DNA of 64,000 nt, taken from the NCBI RefSeq assembly GCF_000247695.1, contig NW_004624743.1:8124800-8188799 (forward strand). Reading direction: 5' to 3'. Both the position numbers and the translations under genes were made by a program. The notes beneath the pieces were generated by a model. The model saw only the letters and a list, made by a program, of their open reading frames with translations. It had not been told where the DNA came from and did not search any database. Origin of the DNA: Heterocephalus glaber (lineage: Eukaryota; Chordata; Mammalia; Rodentia; Bathyergidae). This document shows, one piece after another, positions 11,711-24,826 of the stretch (positions are counted from its first letter, which is position 1; every line of letters starts with the position of its first letter).

Positions 11711-14599
11711 GTCAAACCCTCAGTAAAACTACAGAGAAGAAATGGTCTACAGATGGACTTTCAAACCTCATATTGAAGGAAATAAGTGTTTAGAAAGGGG
11801 AAAATAGATTCTTGCTACATGAAGTTTCATTCACAAGTTACCGAAATAATCTGGCAAATTGTGATTTTTGACAGGGGTGGAGGCATTTTGATCCACTGAT
11901 CCCGTGTGGCAAATCCTGGATATTGCCTCTCTTCAAAGGATTCCAAGTACATTGGTCTGGAAGACCTTTACTTCCTGCTAACACCTCAAGCAAAATTTCT
12001 TCCTGGCTTCCTTTTAATATACTTTTTTTTCCTGATAGCATAATAACATTTATTCTCCTATGGCTCACCTGAAAGATTCTCACTTCTATTATTATAATGT
12101 GTCTGACCTCAACAATACAAAGAAAAACCTCTAAATTTTAGAATTATATTTATACTATAATGGTCACCAACTAGTTGATATATATTAAATGTCTACAATG
12201 TACCGCTCTCACATCCTTCAGGGAAGGGAAAGAAATTTGTAATTTTTAAAAAAGCAAACAACAAATAAAAACAAAACAAAAAGCCCAAGAGCCAGCAATA
12301 AAGTTAAGAAATTGAAGTAATATGATGAGAAGAGCCATCATCTTTAATTCTAACTCTGGGTAGGACTCAGAATTATTCTTAAAACTCCACTTCTGAATAT
12401 CTCACTATATATTCAATAACAAATTCCTAGGAAGCAAAAATGTTCTGTTCCTTGACGTTTTATTCAATACCTTTTAAAGCCAATGCTACTTTTACTTGGG
12501 GCCTGTCAATGGCTACTATGCATCCCTGGATTCAGATATGCTACTACCAGGTTCCATATGCTATGAGATCTGTAATATCATGGAAAATTGGCAATTCCCA
12601 TGCAGGCTAAGTATTTGTCCCTTTTCACTGCTGGGTTTGGGGGCTATATGAGGACTCTGTTTTACTCTAGTTCTAAAAGGTTCATAATGATTAATACTGA
12701 CAAAAAAGTTCTTACTGACAAAAGGCTGTATTTTGAAATCTATTGTCTTTTCTGCTCTTACTATTATTAAATAGTTCTCTGTTGACTGTGTTAATAGTAC
12801 TGTCTAAAAGCCATTACAGCTATATAATAACTGAGATGAGAGGAAACTGTTTTATTGGCTTGTGCAAATAACTGAAGTAATCTAATATTCATGCTACTAT
12901 TTGTCCAGCAAGAGTTATTTTCTTGATACATGAATTGTGAAGAAGCTTTTGATGTTTACAAAACATATACAAATTAAATAAGAGCATTATTTTAAAAAGA
13001 AGTGGCTCTTCAAATGTGATATATAAAATCACTGTGATAGAGTAATGGGAAATATTAATACATTTAAACAATTTTAGTATCATTGCTCTTTTAGAAGTTT
13101 GTGAGTAAATATAAATGTGAGTTATAGGTTGCTAGTCGGAGTCTTTTAAAGATACATTAAAAGTGAAATTTATGCAAAGGCTTTTGGAAAAAAAAATTTT
13201 TAACACTAATTTTGCAAGCCTGAACACTGAAGGCTTAAATCTTTACATACTATACTATTACTTTTTTAACTTTTCAAGCAATTTATTGAAAAGCAATTAT
13301 ATTCTTTGTAAACAGAACACAAGAACACAAGGCAGGCTTACTGAGTCACTGAAAATAAAAACTGTTTCAATTATGTTTTATGGTAGATCTAAGAAGGATT
13401 CTAATGTACATTAAGAATATTATTTCTCTAAATTCTTTCATAAGAGAAAGACTCTCTGAAAATATCTAAATACTGGCCTAATGTGGCTTCAAGCCAATTT
13501 AAAATAGTAACAAGAAAGAACCATAATCTTTCTGTTCCCAAGCTTCAAGTTAAAAGACTATATACAGCAGCACACGGTACCCCTCTCACATGGTTAAGGG
13601 ACCCTGAAGCCCGGACATTTCACACGTGTTTCCTAACCAGCTAGTGCGTTTACTGAGTGACTCTGTGCTTACTGGGTTACGGGTAAGACGTGCTTTTAGT
13701 TTCAGAGTAAGTGTTCAGTTGAAAATTGGTGTCTCTCTCAGTGAACAAGTGTACTTTGGATTTAACAATCGCATGGCTACACAATTCTTCACTTCTGAAA
13801 TGTACTCTTCAAATTTCGTATTGAGGAAGAAAATCCAGATTAATTGAAGAATTAAAGTTAGGTGTTAATTTGAGAACACAAGTAGTTGAAATGTCTCTTT
13901 CTTCACACTTCAGTCTAGTCTGTACCATCTCACAGAACTTTCAAAATGACCAATCTTCGCCTTTTCTGATCACCTGTAGCTCTTGAATGCATGAAATGGG
14001 GTCAGGCTAACTGAGAAACTTAACTGGATATTTTACTGCATTCTAATTCATTTAAAAGTGAATAGCCACTTTGTGTGTTCCTTGCTTGCTATACTGGAGA
14101 ACACAAATCTAGATTATTTGAATGTTTTTCAGATAGTACTTTGATAAACTATCAAATTTTAATGAACTGTCACTGGACCTACCAAAACATTTTTGCATAC
14201 GCTGAGTGACTGATAATCACTTGGTCATGTGTCTGTGTCTCCCCTGATTGTTTATCCTGGTAAATACATCCTGAGGACTGCTCTCAGGACCTCACGTTAA
14301 GCCCTGTGGATGTGAGGCTAAGAAAAATGTGTACAGTCTACAAGATCTAGGGTGGAACTGGCAAGTGAATAATAACCTTCCTAATGCCCCATGGGGAAAA
14401 TATAACCCATTATGGCTGGAACATAGGGAAATCACCTAATACTGGAGAGGGACTTCAGAGATTCTTTCCTGAAGGTATTAACTATGACTCAACTTGAATG
14501 AAAGGTCTAGAAGCCAAGTCAGGGAAAAAAAAAAAAAAAGGGAAGACAAAATGAAGCGTGCTGGGAGAAGCTGTAGGACAAACGTATGTTAAGCATGCC

Positions 14600-14790
14600 C
14601 GGTACAGGGTGGGAGTCGGAGCTGGATGGAGGCAGGTCACGTGTGGCCTTGGAAGGCACCTTGACCCCTAGAGTCCTTGAGACACCTTGGTTCTGTTTGT
14701 ATCTCCAGGCAGTCTGTGCATGCAGCACACGGCAGGAATTCAACAAATCTTTGTCTGGTGAATGATTGAAAGAATGAAAATCCACAAATG
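14600..14790 (+). repeat. L2-like 3' end
   Basis: 'gtatctccaggcagtctgtgc', 'attcaacaaatctttgtctgg' and 'tgaatgattgaaagaatg' follow the L2 3' end layout. Diverged. Confidence 0.5.
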
Positions 14791-15276
14791 ACTAAACAAG
14801 TAAGCAAATGTGCTTTTTTTTCCTCTCCTAAGAAAGCATCTGAGTGTAATACACATTTATACAGCACACACAGGAATAATTTCATATATCTATATTTTTA
14901 TAATTATATCACTGGAATCTATTTAATTGGTATAATGAAAGCTTAAGTAAAACATCTATTTTCACTAATTTACATGCATTTCCAAATTTTGTAATGCCGA
15001 ATTTGTACAGAAGTCAAATTCCTTGATGTGCTGTCTTTGCTTTTCGACAAAGAGAGCACGCACTAATTTTTACCAACCCATGTGCGAGGGCAGTTAGTGT
15101 GCTGATAACCTCCGGGAGCATCGTGAAGCAACAAAGGTTACAAGCTATTTTAAGGCCTTTTAAGTCCAACTTTAGGTTTTAACTATTGCTGTGCAAGGAA
15201 ACATTTTGTCTTAGATGTCTCTGAATCCAAGCAGGATGCAGATGACAGAAAACAAAATTTCAGCTATTGTAAATTT

Positions 15277-15396
15277 CATGATATATAAATATCATATTTA
15301 AAATATCATGATATATAAATATATTTTAAATATCATTCAGATATTGTAAATATCATCTCTCTCTCACACACACACACTCTCACAAGCACACACACG
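15277..15396 (+). repeat. AT-rich duplicated palindrome plus (CT)n(CA)n
   Basis: 'catgatatataaatat' occurs twice in 40 bases, interleaved with 'atatttaaaatat' type inverted segments, then a CT/CA dinucleotide tract runs from about 15356 to 15396. Confidence 0.85.
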
Positions 15397-17429
15397 GTCC
15401 TATCCTATTCTTGAATTTAAAAATAAAAGCCAATCATTCTTTATAGAGACAGATGGGATGCACAGGTTCTTTTGCAGGAGTTACACTCATCTTCATGTTG
15501 TGTTTTTCTTGCCTTCCACACGTAATCACTGGACTCCTGGCCCGGACTGAATGAGCACTCTGTACAATCACCGAGTCCTGGAGGCAGGGAAAGGTGCCTG
15601 GCTGCTCAGGACCTCAGAGGTATTCCCACGAGGTTACCTTCTTTGAAAGCATGTGGTGGGTAGGGAGACAACCTCTCTAGGGCTTCTGTCCTTCAGCAGG
15701 TCCCCTGCAGTGCTCTGCTAGAGCACATGAGCTGCGTGAAAGTTCTGCTGGATTGTTTAACCTCCACCTTCATGCTAGCACCTTGTCCTGCACTAATCAG
15801 GCTCCGGCTCCTCCGCTCTGCAAGTGCTCCTAGCTGATTTCTGATGTATGCTGTATATGCTTAACAACAATGCTTGTCTTCTGATGTTTCAGCATCCACC
15901 ACACAGCGTGAGCAAGAGCTGCTGCTTGTTAAATCACTGCTCGGTGAAGCCCCAGGCTGCCAAAGAGTCCTGTAGGATCTGCATTCTTTGGTTCCTCCCA
16001 AAGTGCTCCACAACCCCACCCTCTGCTGGGAACATAGCCCCACTGAAAACACAAAGGTTTGTTCTCTCTTAGGTTGTCAGAGAAGGAGGAGTGGAGCTAG
16101 ACAGTTGGAAACTAGAAAGGGGCAGCTCTTTCATATCACCATCACACCACCTGAAATCTAGAATCTCCGCTGAATTTCAGCAGCCCCCTAAGAGAGCATT
16201 TTGGGTAGATAATGAGTGTATGTGTCACAGAGTTAAGTCAAATGGATTTTTTTCAAAGGAAGTACTTTTAATGCAATAACTTTTTATTTTTTAACCAATG
16301 GATTAAAATTTTAACACATTTACTAAATCTGGCATATTTATATATTGTACCTAAACAGATATTCAAGTTGCATTATAATAATAATAAAAAAACCTGTCTC
16401 AGTCAGTCTTTTAAGGCTTTGTGAGTCTGAGGCATTGTAACAGTAGTGCTAATTATCAAGCAAAGGCATGATAATTACGCAGAGCTTTTTTTTTTGGCTA
16501 AAAAGGAAGAATCTTTTCAACACCCACACACAGCACAATTTCCTTTGACCCTAAAACACTACTCTGATATGGCCCAGAAATTTGTATTTCAGTCTAAATG
16601 CTGGAAATCATATTATTTCTCTCTCTTCCCAACCTTTTCTAGTTGTGAGTAAACTGTTTTTAGAAGGTTAAGGGAGAGAGGTAATGGTCCAATTGGGAAA
16701 TATAAAACTAATGACCCTTCATGAAACATATTATGTTCCTCATTAAACTTACTCAGTTAAATGTATTCCATTAAATTAAAATAAATAGGATTTGAAATTT
16801 TACCCAGGAGTAGTAAAACTATCTCAACTTTCAACTTTGTGTTGGGTCCAGTCTAAGCACCTGCCTCTCCAGTCCCTCTCTTTTGGATCGTAGGTGCTCA
16901 GAACCCACCGAAAATCATGTCTTGGTGCTGCAGAGACTTCATAAGTAATGTAGCTAAGAGTGACTCGAGAACATGTCATAAATGCAGTTTTCCACCCAAA
17001 TCCTTTCTTCTTCACCAAGAATTTCAAACATCCTTTCAGAGATTTCAATGCTCTGCACTTTGAAAAACACCCCATGTGAGGGTGATGTAGAATTTCACCA
17101 AGCTGAGAGGAACCACCTTACTTCTCTCTCCATCATCTCTACTTCTGCTCCTGAAATGTGGAAATGTCAACTATGGGACAGATGTGCGGTTCAGGTCTCT
17201 GAGCAGGATGGACTCACAACGTGGTAGATTTACATGTTATGTTCACCCCCAAAACCCCTGAAGAATCCAGTCTCTAGATTGGGCCAAAGAGCCTCAGAAT
17301 GTTACTTTGAGAGATTCAGAGCTTTAATTCACTGATCTTAAAATGCAAGAAAATAGACCTACTGCTTCACTCTCTTTTTGAAAGTACCGCTTCTAAAAAT
17401 TGTAAAATGTTGCAAAGGATTTTCAAGTT

Positions 17430-17595
17430 CAGTTCCTCCCTTCTTTTCCCCCTCGCTTCCTCCCCATCCCTTCTTCCACCTTCCCTTCATCCCTCTCTCC
17501 CTTTCCCCCTTCTTTCTTTCTACTGGGGAATGTGTCCTGAGCCTTGTGCATGCTAAGCAGAAGTACAACCACTGAGCTATACTCTTTAACCCCCT
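17430..17595 (-). repeat. ID-like SINE (antisense) with long purine tail
   Basis: The reverse-complement tRNA-like monomer is at 17521-17595 ('tactggggaa' to 'ccactgagctatac'). Its tail, read on the minus strand, is a purine-rich GGGAGAGAGGG tract of about 90 bases at 17430-17520. Confidence 0.8.
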
Positions 17596-17773
17596 TCAGC
17601 TTTGAGATGAGAAAACTTCAGCCTGCAGAGGTGGCTAATTTGCCATACAGCAGGGCACAGCAAGACAAATATTCAAACGGAAGATCTCTTGGTCTTTATC
17701 TAGCAGTTTTTCTCAAGTCTTTAAAGAAGTCCGACTGTCAGATAGCCACCTAAGAACATGAAAATCTCATACA

Positions 17774-17967
17774 AGCTAGGCGTGATGTCGTCCTCGCTTC
17801 TAATCCCAGCCTTCCCGCAGGCTGAGGGAGGAGCATCACAGTTTGAACCCAGCATGGGCAACTTAGCTAGACTGTGTTTCAAAATAAAAAAATCAAAAGG
17901 GCCGGCTAGGTAGCTTAGAGTGACAGCCTTGGATTCTATCCCCAGTACCAAAAAACAAAAACAAAAC
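17774..17967 (+). repeat. B1-dID dimeric SINE
   Basis: The left part is a 7SL-derived B1 ('agctaggcgtgatg', 'taatcccagcc', 'ggctgagggagga', 'cagcatgggcaacttag') and the right part is a diverged ID ending 'tccccagtaccaaaaa'. This dimer is found in non-murid rodents and is strong evidence for the host lineage. Confidence 0.9.
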
Positions 17968-18561
17968 CCTCATAGAGTATGTGAAATTTTAAGTCATATT
18001 TATGCCATATGCTATCCCTTAGAAAAACCCCGAGAAGATGAATTTTCTGGATTTTAAACTCATTTAGAAAAACAAATTTTAAAAGTCAACACATTTTTCA
18101 ATTGGTTCAGTATGATTCTCCTGCATTTCATATCCCTGTTGAGTTCAAGTCTAACGACAAGTTCCAGCTCAAATTTGTTTAACCTGAAAATTTTGTTGCT
18201 TTAGTAAGAAGATGGAGTTTTGAGTATGAAATTGTTTTGATTTGGGAACACGTTAAATATGTGAGTGTACACACCCACTCCTACACACAAGAGCACTTAT
18301 CACAGGTGACAGCCAGCTAGTTCTGTTCCGCTTCATGTTTATGTATTTTCACTTTTATAGGTATGTGTGAATAAAAAAAAACCCTCTAAATTCAGGCAAA
18401 ACTGAGGACCAATCCTAAATTTTAAGGTAAAGGCGAGCATGCAATTCAAATCAGTAGTTAATGAAAAATTAATATAATGCGCCCAGTATTTTAAGCACAT
18501 ACCACAGTAGGTCAACTTATTTACTTCTGTTTCACTAGAGTAATATGATTGGCCCTGTTAG

Positions 18562-18602
18562 GAAATGAATGAATGAATGAAAAATGAATAAATAAATAAA
18601 TC
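18562..18602 (+). repeat. (AATG)n/(AATA)n microsatellite
   Basis: Short tetranucleotide tract of GAATGAATGAATG grading into AATAAATAAATAA. Confidence 0.9.
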
Positions 18603-19654
18603 TGTTCAACACTTTTGAAAAACTTTCAAATAAAAGCAAGGAAAGGAAAATTAGTCTTAGACAATTATAACAGGTAAGTATAAAAGGGAGATGGGTGTGG
18701 GAGGTATATTAATTTCACCAGAATTAGCACTAGGTTCTTTTATAAGACTGAAACTGTCTAAATAACAGCAAGAATGATTTGTGCTCTGGTACACTGACTC
18801 TGAGGACAGAGAACTGGAATATTTATTTTCTTTCAGTTCTGGGAAAGCAGGCACAAGTTAGGAAACCAAAAGTGGACAAATAGGTAAGGCAAACAGGCAG
18901 ATGGAAACCATGCTCCTTATACCTCTTCCGTTCCGGCTTAGCGGTCACTGCTCCTGAAGGCGACTACAAGGCAACAGCACTTAACTGCAATTCGCACGCC
19001 AAGCGTTTAAAAAGTATCAACCCTAACTGTATGGCGTGTTACCCAGGCTAATGAATCTAAACACTCTCGAGTTTTAACATGATGCTTATTTTTGTCCCAA
19101 CCAATGTTTTAAATCTGACTTGGATGTAATACTGAGCTAACATTTAGAAATTCATTTTTAGCCATTTCTGACTCCCCATAACAGATTTCCGTGCTATACA
19201 CAATGATGTAATTTTTAGGAAAAAAACATTTTGGGAAAATAATCCTCTTTATGTTTCCAGCAAGAATGCATGTGAAAGAATGAATCAGAAAGAAGACACA
19301 TTAAGTGAAAAACTGGAGTGAATTCATTTTTAAATATACTTAGGCTACGCTGGGAAACTGTTTACAACACAGCCATCTAAAATGGGCTCAGATGTTCCTG
19401 GCCACAGTTCCCACCTCTGGTGTCCTGATGCTGCACAGGGCTGCACAGTGCCCACTCATGAAGACCAAAACAATTAATCTGACCTGGAACCTGATTTCTC
19501 GCAAGGGCTAGATCGTACACGGCCCTGTCATTTTATCACTTTGACTTGGATTCTGGGGAGGGAGGGGTGAGTGGAGGAGCAGCTGAGGTGATGCACTCCA
19601 GGTTTCCCTGGGGACGGTGAGCATCTTAGGAAAACGAAGGTGCACACGTGTTTA

Positions 19655-19930
<276 letters not shown>

Positions 19931-20767
19931 TTAAAATTTTTTTTTAAGGAAAAGACAGGTAGGCATCTGTGTGTTTTCACAGGACTCTTTTACTTTTGCA
20001 AAACAATGGTTGTGTGGTTGTCAGAGCTCTGGGCATTAACACATTTGGGGAGAAAGTAAATAAATCTAGAACTATTTTCTGCTTAGAATTTGAAAAGGTG
20101 AGATTTCTAGCTTATTGCAGAACATGAAACTGTAAATGCAAGATTTAAGGTAGGGCCTTTTGATGAAGGTGAGCACAGAACTGCTTGTTTCACTGAATAA
20201 TTTGAGATTTAAAAAAACTCATTTCAGCTTGGTTAACATCTTTTCCAATTATAAGGTTGGAGCTTGTTTTTTGATCACTTGAAGACTGGACACAATTTTA
20301 TAAATTTAGATCAGTGTTTAAAATAAAAAACCTAGTCTTGGGCCACTTAACTGAAGTCATTTGAAGACTTATGACTGTGTTCTCAAAGTTTCAGTCTGTT
20401 TTCTGGAAATCCAGTAGTCCCTGGGAAGTACTTTAGCCACAATACTGTTAAGGTTTTGTTCCATTCTTCTGTGTATCTTTCTTCCTCTCTCAAGCCAGCA
20501 TCTGTGTTATCTCTGACTTTTCTCTTTTAATCGAATCAATTACCAAATCCCATAATTTCTTCTCTGAAAATATTTCTCAAGTTTGCACTTGACTATTTCC
20601 CAGGCAGCTCAATCTCCCCGTCTTATCATTTTGCTTTTGCCCAGCAGCTTCGCATCTCAGATGGTCTCCCTACCTGGAGCGAGTCTTTCCCCTCACCTCA
20701 GTCTGCACAGCTCCCATGCCCTTTGCATTATTCCTACCCACTACATCCTACCTTCCAATCCTACCAA

Positions 20768-20775
20768 ATGCAAAT
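20768..20775 (+). promoter_or_regulatory. Octamer motif
   Basis: Perfect ATGCAAAT octamer (POU factors) about 870 bases from the second coding exon. Motif match only. Confidence 0.25.
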
Positions 20776-20914
20776 GCATACATTTCACCCTTCCCACTTC
20801 AAACTTCTGTTAGATTTTGCCTTGTCACTCCAGGCTGCCCACTAAAAGGTGTGACCATTCTAAATGGTCAGCCCGAAGATGGTCCAGTGTTCCCCAGCAG
20901 GACAGTGTGTGCAA

Positions 20915-21312
20915 CAGCTGTGTCCAATCCTTAGCCCAAGGGCACAGGTGGCCCTGGACAGCTAGGAATGCAGCCCCACAAGAATGCAAGCTTTTAATAT
21001 CACTATGGGATTTTCCGTGATATTTTTAATGACTTCCTTGTGTGTGTTCCATCCTGGACTCTTCAGGTGACAACAGAATGCTGTGGAATTGCAAATGATA
21101 TTTCAAAGTACCTATAAGTGTGTGCTTGTGAAGAAAGGCATTTATTATTATTAAAGAGATATGTAAGTTTTCTTATTTGATTATTAAACAGGCTTGCTTT
21201 GTAATGTAATAAGTTAAAATATAAAACTAAGAAAGTGTTGTTATTTATATGAACTAATTGTATGACTTATTGTATATGTGGCCCAGGCAGTCCAAAAAGT
21301 TGGGCACCCATG
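20915..21312. mobile_element. hAT DNA-transposon fossil, non-autonomous
   Basis: The block starts 'gtgtccaatccttagccca', passes 'ggtggccctggacagctagg', 'aatgcagccccacaagaatg' and 'atatgtggcccaggcagtcc', and ends 'aaaaagttgggcaccca'. These are the landmarks of a mammalian Charlie-type hAT element about 400 bp long with terminal inverted repeats GTCCAA and TTGGGC. No transposase remains. Confidence 0.75.
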
Positions 21313-21416
21313 ACGTAAAATACATTTCCTATAAAGTGCTCCTTCTGAGAAAGTTCAGTGGCTCTACAGGTTTGGGAAATGAGACACTAATATATTAAAG
21401 GTTTCAAACTTTGTTT

Positions 21417-21665
21417 TTCCCTCCCTCCCTCCCCCCTGCCCCCTTCCTCCTGACTCTCTTCCCTTCCTTCTTTCCTTCCTCTCCCCACCCCCTTTCAATG
21501 CTGGGGATTGAACCCAGGGCCTTTACCCTGAGGTACACCCCCAGCCTTTTTCACTTTTCATTTTGAGACAGGGTCTTGCCAAGTTGCCCAGGCTGGGCTC
21601 AAACTTGAGCCTCAGTTCCCCATGTTCCCCATGAGATTTCAGGAGTGTGCCACGTGCCAGGCTGG
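21417..21665 (-). repeat. B1-dID dimeric SINE (antisense) with pyrimidine tract
   Basis: Antisense ID at 21494-21545 ('caatgctggggattgaaccc'), then antisense B1 ('ttttgagacagggtcttgcc', 'aagttgcccaggctgggctc'). The CT-rich run at 21417-21493 corresponds to its purine-rich tail. Confidence 0.88.
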
Positions 21666-22085
21666 TTGGGAATCCTTTTAACATTGCTTAACCTGCTTCT
21701 CAATCCTACTGCTTACAGAACCATTCATTTCTTTGCTTATTTTCTTTTATTTTGAGAAGCACTTCCTATGATTCTTCACAATTTGGATTCTGAGGCACAT
21801 TCTCTGACTAATTTACGTATTGTTTTCAGTAGGGACTAGTTAAATTTTTCTCCTTCATTTTCACATCCCATCCATTTTCAGGGGCCAGCTCAGTTATTTT
21901 CCACTATTTCTTTGTGACTTCTAAATCTAGATTCCCTCTCTCACCTCCTCTTTGTCTCCAGATGCCCTATGGATGTGCTCCAGTCCCCATCTGCTGAAAT
22001 GTCTTCGGAAGAGGGAAACCTCCAGGTGCAAGCTCATTATCTTCACTCTCCAATCCCGGCCCTTCAGGATTCCACATCTCATCCC

Positions 22086-22110
22086 AGCATCAGCTCAGCA
22101 TCAGCTCAGC
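22086..22110 (+). repeat. Short tandem duplication
   Basis: 'agcatcagctc' is repeated twice in tandem. Confidence 0.8.
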
Positions 22111-22329
22111 CATCCTTCAAGTTGTACCCTACTTTCCCCAACACCTACATTAGTGTGTTTACAATCTGGACTAGCAGGCAAAACTGTGACCGCCTAGTCT
22201 CTGGCATTTCTCCACAGTTTTTGTTAGTATTTCACGTATCCTTGTACGTCCCCTTAAAAGCCATCACCACATTTTGTCATTGGCCTATTTTCTGTGCAAT
22301 GATTTATTAAACATGTCTCTCTCCCACTT

Positions 22330-22410
22330 CAGTGAGGACTCCACAGGGGGCACGTGGCATTTTCATTCAGCTCACTGCTCTGTCCTTAGTGCCCAGAAGA
22401 GTAGACCCAA
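22330..22410 (+). repeat. L2-like fragment
   Basis: 'gtgaggactccacagggggc' and 'ctgctctgtccttagtgccc' match the L2 3' region in layout. Ancient and diverged. Confidence 0.45.
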
Positions 22411-22639
22411 GTGGGTACATGGAAAAGATCTGTGGTCTAGATAACTCCATAAAGGAAACCACTGTGTCAAGTCTTCAGAGACAGCAAGTTCAAACATGTT
22501 ACGTATAAAATGGTATGGTAGCTAGTTCCATGAAAATTTTCTAACAGTTCATATACAGAATTTTTAGGAAGATAAATGTATATTTTGCTTAATAATGATT
22601 ATAGAATTTTTATCACATGTGCACTGAAGGTTGCATGGG

Positions 22640-22860
22640 AGACTAGAAAGAACACGGGGTTTGGAGTCAGAGAACCCTGGATTTGAATGCTGCATCTGCA
22701 GTTTGATAGACATGAGAACTTCACACAACTTCTCAGAGTTTGATTTATCATATGTAAAATAGAGATAAAATCTACTCTGTGAGGACTGCATAAAATAATA
22801 TATGTACAGTATGGAGTACAGTGGTTAGGTTAAATGCTTCATAAATCTTAGTTCTTATCT
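22640..22860 (+). repeat. MIR SINE
   Basis: Sense MIR: 'ggtttggagtcagagaaccc', 'tggatttgaatgctgc', 'acttctcagagtttga' and 'catatgtaaaatagaga' in order. Confidence 0.85.
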
Positions 22861-24780
22861 GTTTCTTAGTTGGCTTAACAGGAAAAGGAGAACTAACAAA
22901 ATATGCGTCTTTACTGACTAAAGCTGTCTGAGGATGTCGCTATTCCTGATGGAAACATGAAGTTAAACTATCCCTGTTGGCCATCTTTTAGAAAATAATG
23001 TTATTTAGGTATCAACTAGCCATTTCAGCTCATCCATATCTACTGAAATACGTTATTTCTCTTTCGACTTGGACAAGTTTCCTCTGGAGTAATCAGCAAT
23101 ATCTAACCTTCTATTTTATTGTTTTTCTAATGTACTTGTGATGAAATAAAGCCACCATTTATTTTTATACCTGGTTATCATATAGTTTAGAAAGTTTTAT
23201 TCTGGTTCATTCACAGGAGTTATGGTTACTACTAAGGACAGGCTAGAGACTATCTTTTTGAAATGCATAAAGAAGTATAATCACTAATTACAAAATAGTG
23301 TGTTTTAATATTTCTTTCTGAGGAAATAAAAGACTATACTGGTATTTTATGTAGTGAAACAGGGTACAAGACATGCTCAATACAGAAGGCAATGACCCAA
23401 AATACTTTCATATATCTAAAACCACTTTTAATCAGACTGCATGACCACAAACTGTAGGTGGAATGTCTCAATACAGTATGGTTTCTGTTGTACTAAAACC
23501 TCAGAATTTAGCACGTTACAACACTCACCATCAAAGTATATTTCAGAACAGAAATATCACTAAAACCACTATTTGTGTTTACTCTTAGATTCTCCTCAAC
23601 ATTTGTGTAACCAAATAGGCTGTGGATAATGCACATGTGTTTAATAATATCTGTCAAAAAAGTCAGCGCATATAGTTTTTTTTTCATTGAAACTGCAAAC
23701 TGAAATGATGACTATATTAAATCATTAAAGAAAGTATCTTCCAAAATCTCCTCTTAATTGCTCTAATTTTAATTCTGTATTATGTTCATATTCATCATAG
23801 CATACTCAAAATGTATTTTATAATGCTTTTTTTCATTGTTCAACTTCGGATAAAATTGTTTTTAAGCATTAAGCTTTCTAAAGAGATCTAGGATATTACC
23901 CTTCATTTAAAATATGCCACTTAATGACAAAGATTGCAATTCCGAGCTTTTATACTTACATATAATAATGTAATGATTACATTTTTCAAAACTTGACAAT
24001 ACTTTTTAATGGGCATGAGTCCATATTCCTATTTTGATAGCATACTATGAACTTTAGGTGAGGCAGAAAGCTGTTTTTATGGTAGTTGGACAAAGAGATG
24101 CTCTTTCCTAGTGTTTACATCAATCATGGTACATCAAGAGAAGAATAAACCAAATATTATTTAAGTCGACACTGTAATTCAACATCCGGTTTTCAGAACT
24201 AAAAGAGATTTAATAAACACATATGCATGGAAAGCAAAACTACAATGTAAACGTTGACCATTTTATGCTATTTTCTTTACCTGCTGAATTTTAAAACAGC
24301 CTCAAATGTAATGATCATGCTGTATAAAGATGTCTCAATACGAAATTTTATAGTAACTCTGAATTTTATATATTAGCATAAGGGCAGACATCACACCTTT
24401 GATATTGACATTGGCTTTAGGACTTACTAGCTGTGAATCAGAAATTGGAGTTGGAAGTTAAGAAAAGTCACATTAATTAAATATAGCTGTAGATATTTCA
24501 ACTCTAAAGAAATCAGGAAGATCTATCAGAGATACATAAAAAATATTTTCTCCAATTTTTATCAAGCATTTTCTGCATACTAAATGCTATGCTAAGCAAT
24601 ATTTATCAAAGGTTCTCCATGTTAGATCATGTGGCTGTTAGGTCACTGTGGCTTCTACTCCATAAAATAGCATCTCCAGTTCTTATAAAGGCTTTTTGGC
24701 TGGAGAAAATGAGTCATTTAATTTCTTAATGCTTAAAAGGAATTTTCTTTATTTGGAACAAAGTGAATTCCTTGGGCAAT

Positions 24781-24826
24781 AGAGCTATATTTTCAATCTG
24801 GGCTGTAGAGCTGTATTTTCAATCAT
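24781..24826 (+). repeat. Imperfect direct repeat, 27-base period
   Basis: 'agagctatattttcaatc' recurs as 'agagctgtattttcaatc' 27 bases later. Confidence 0.8.
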
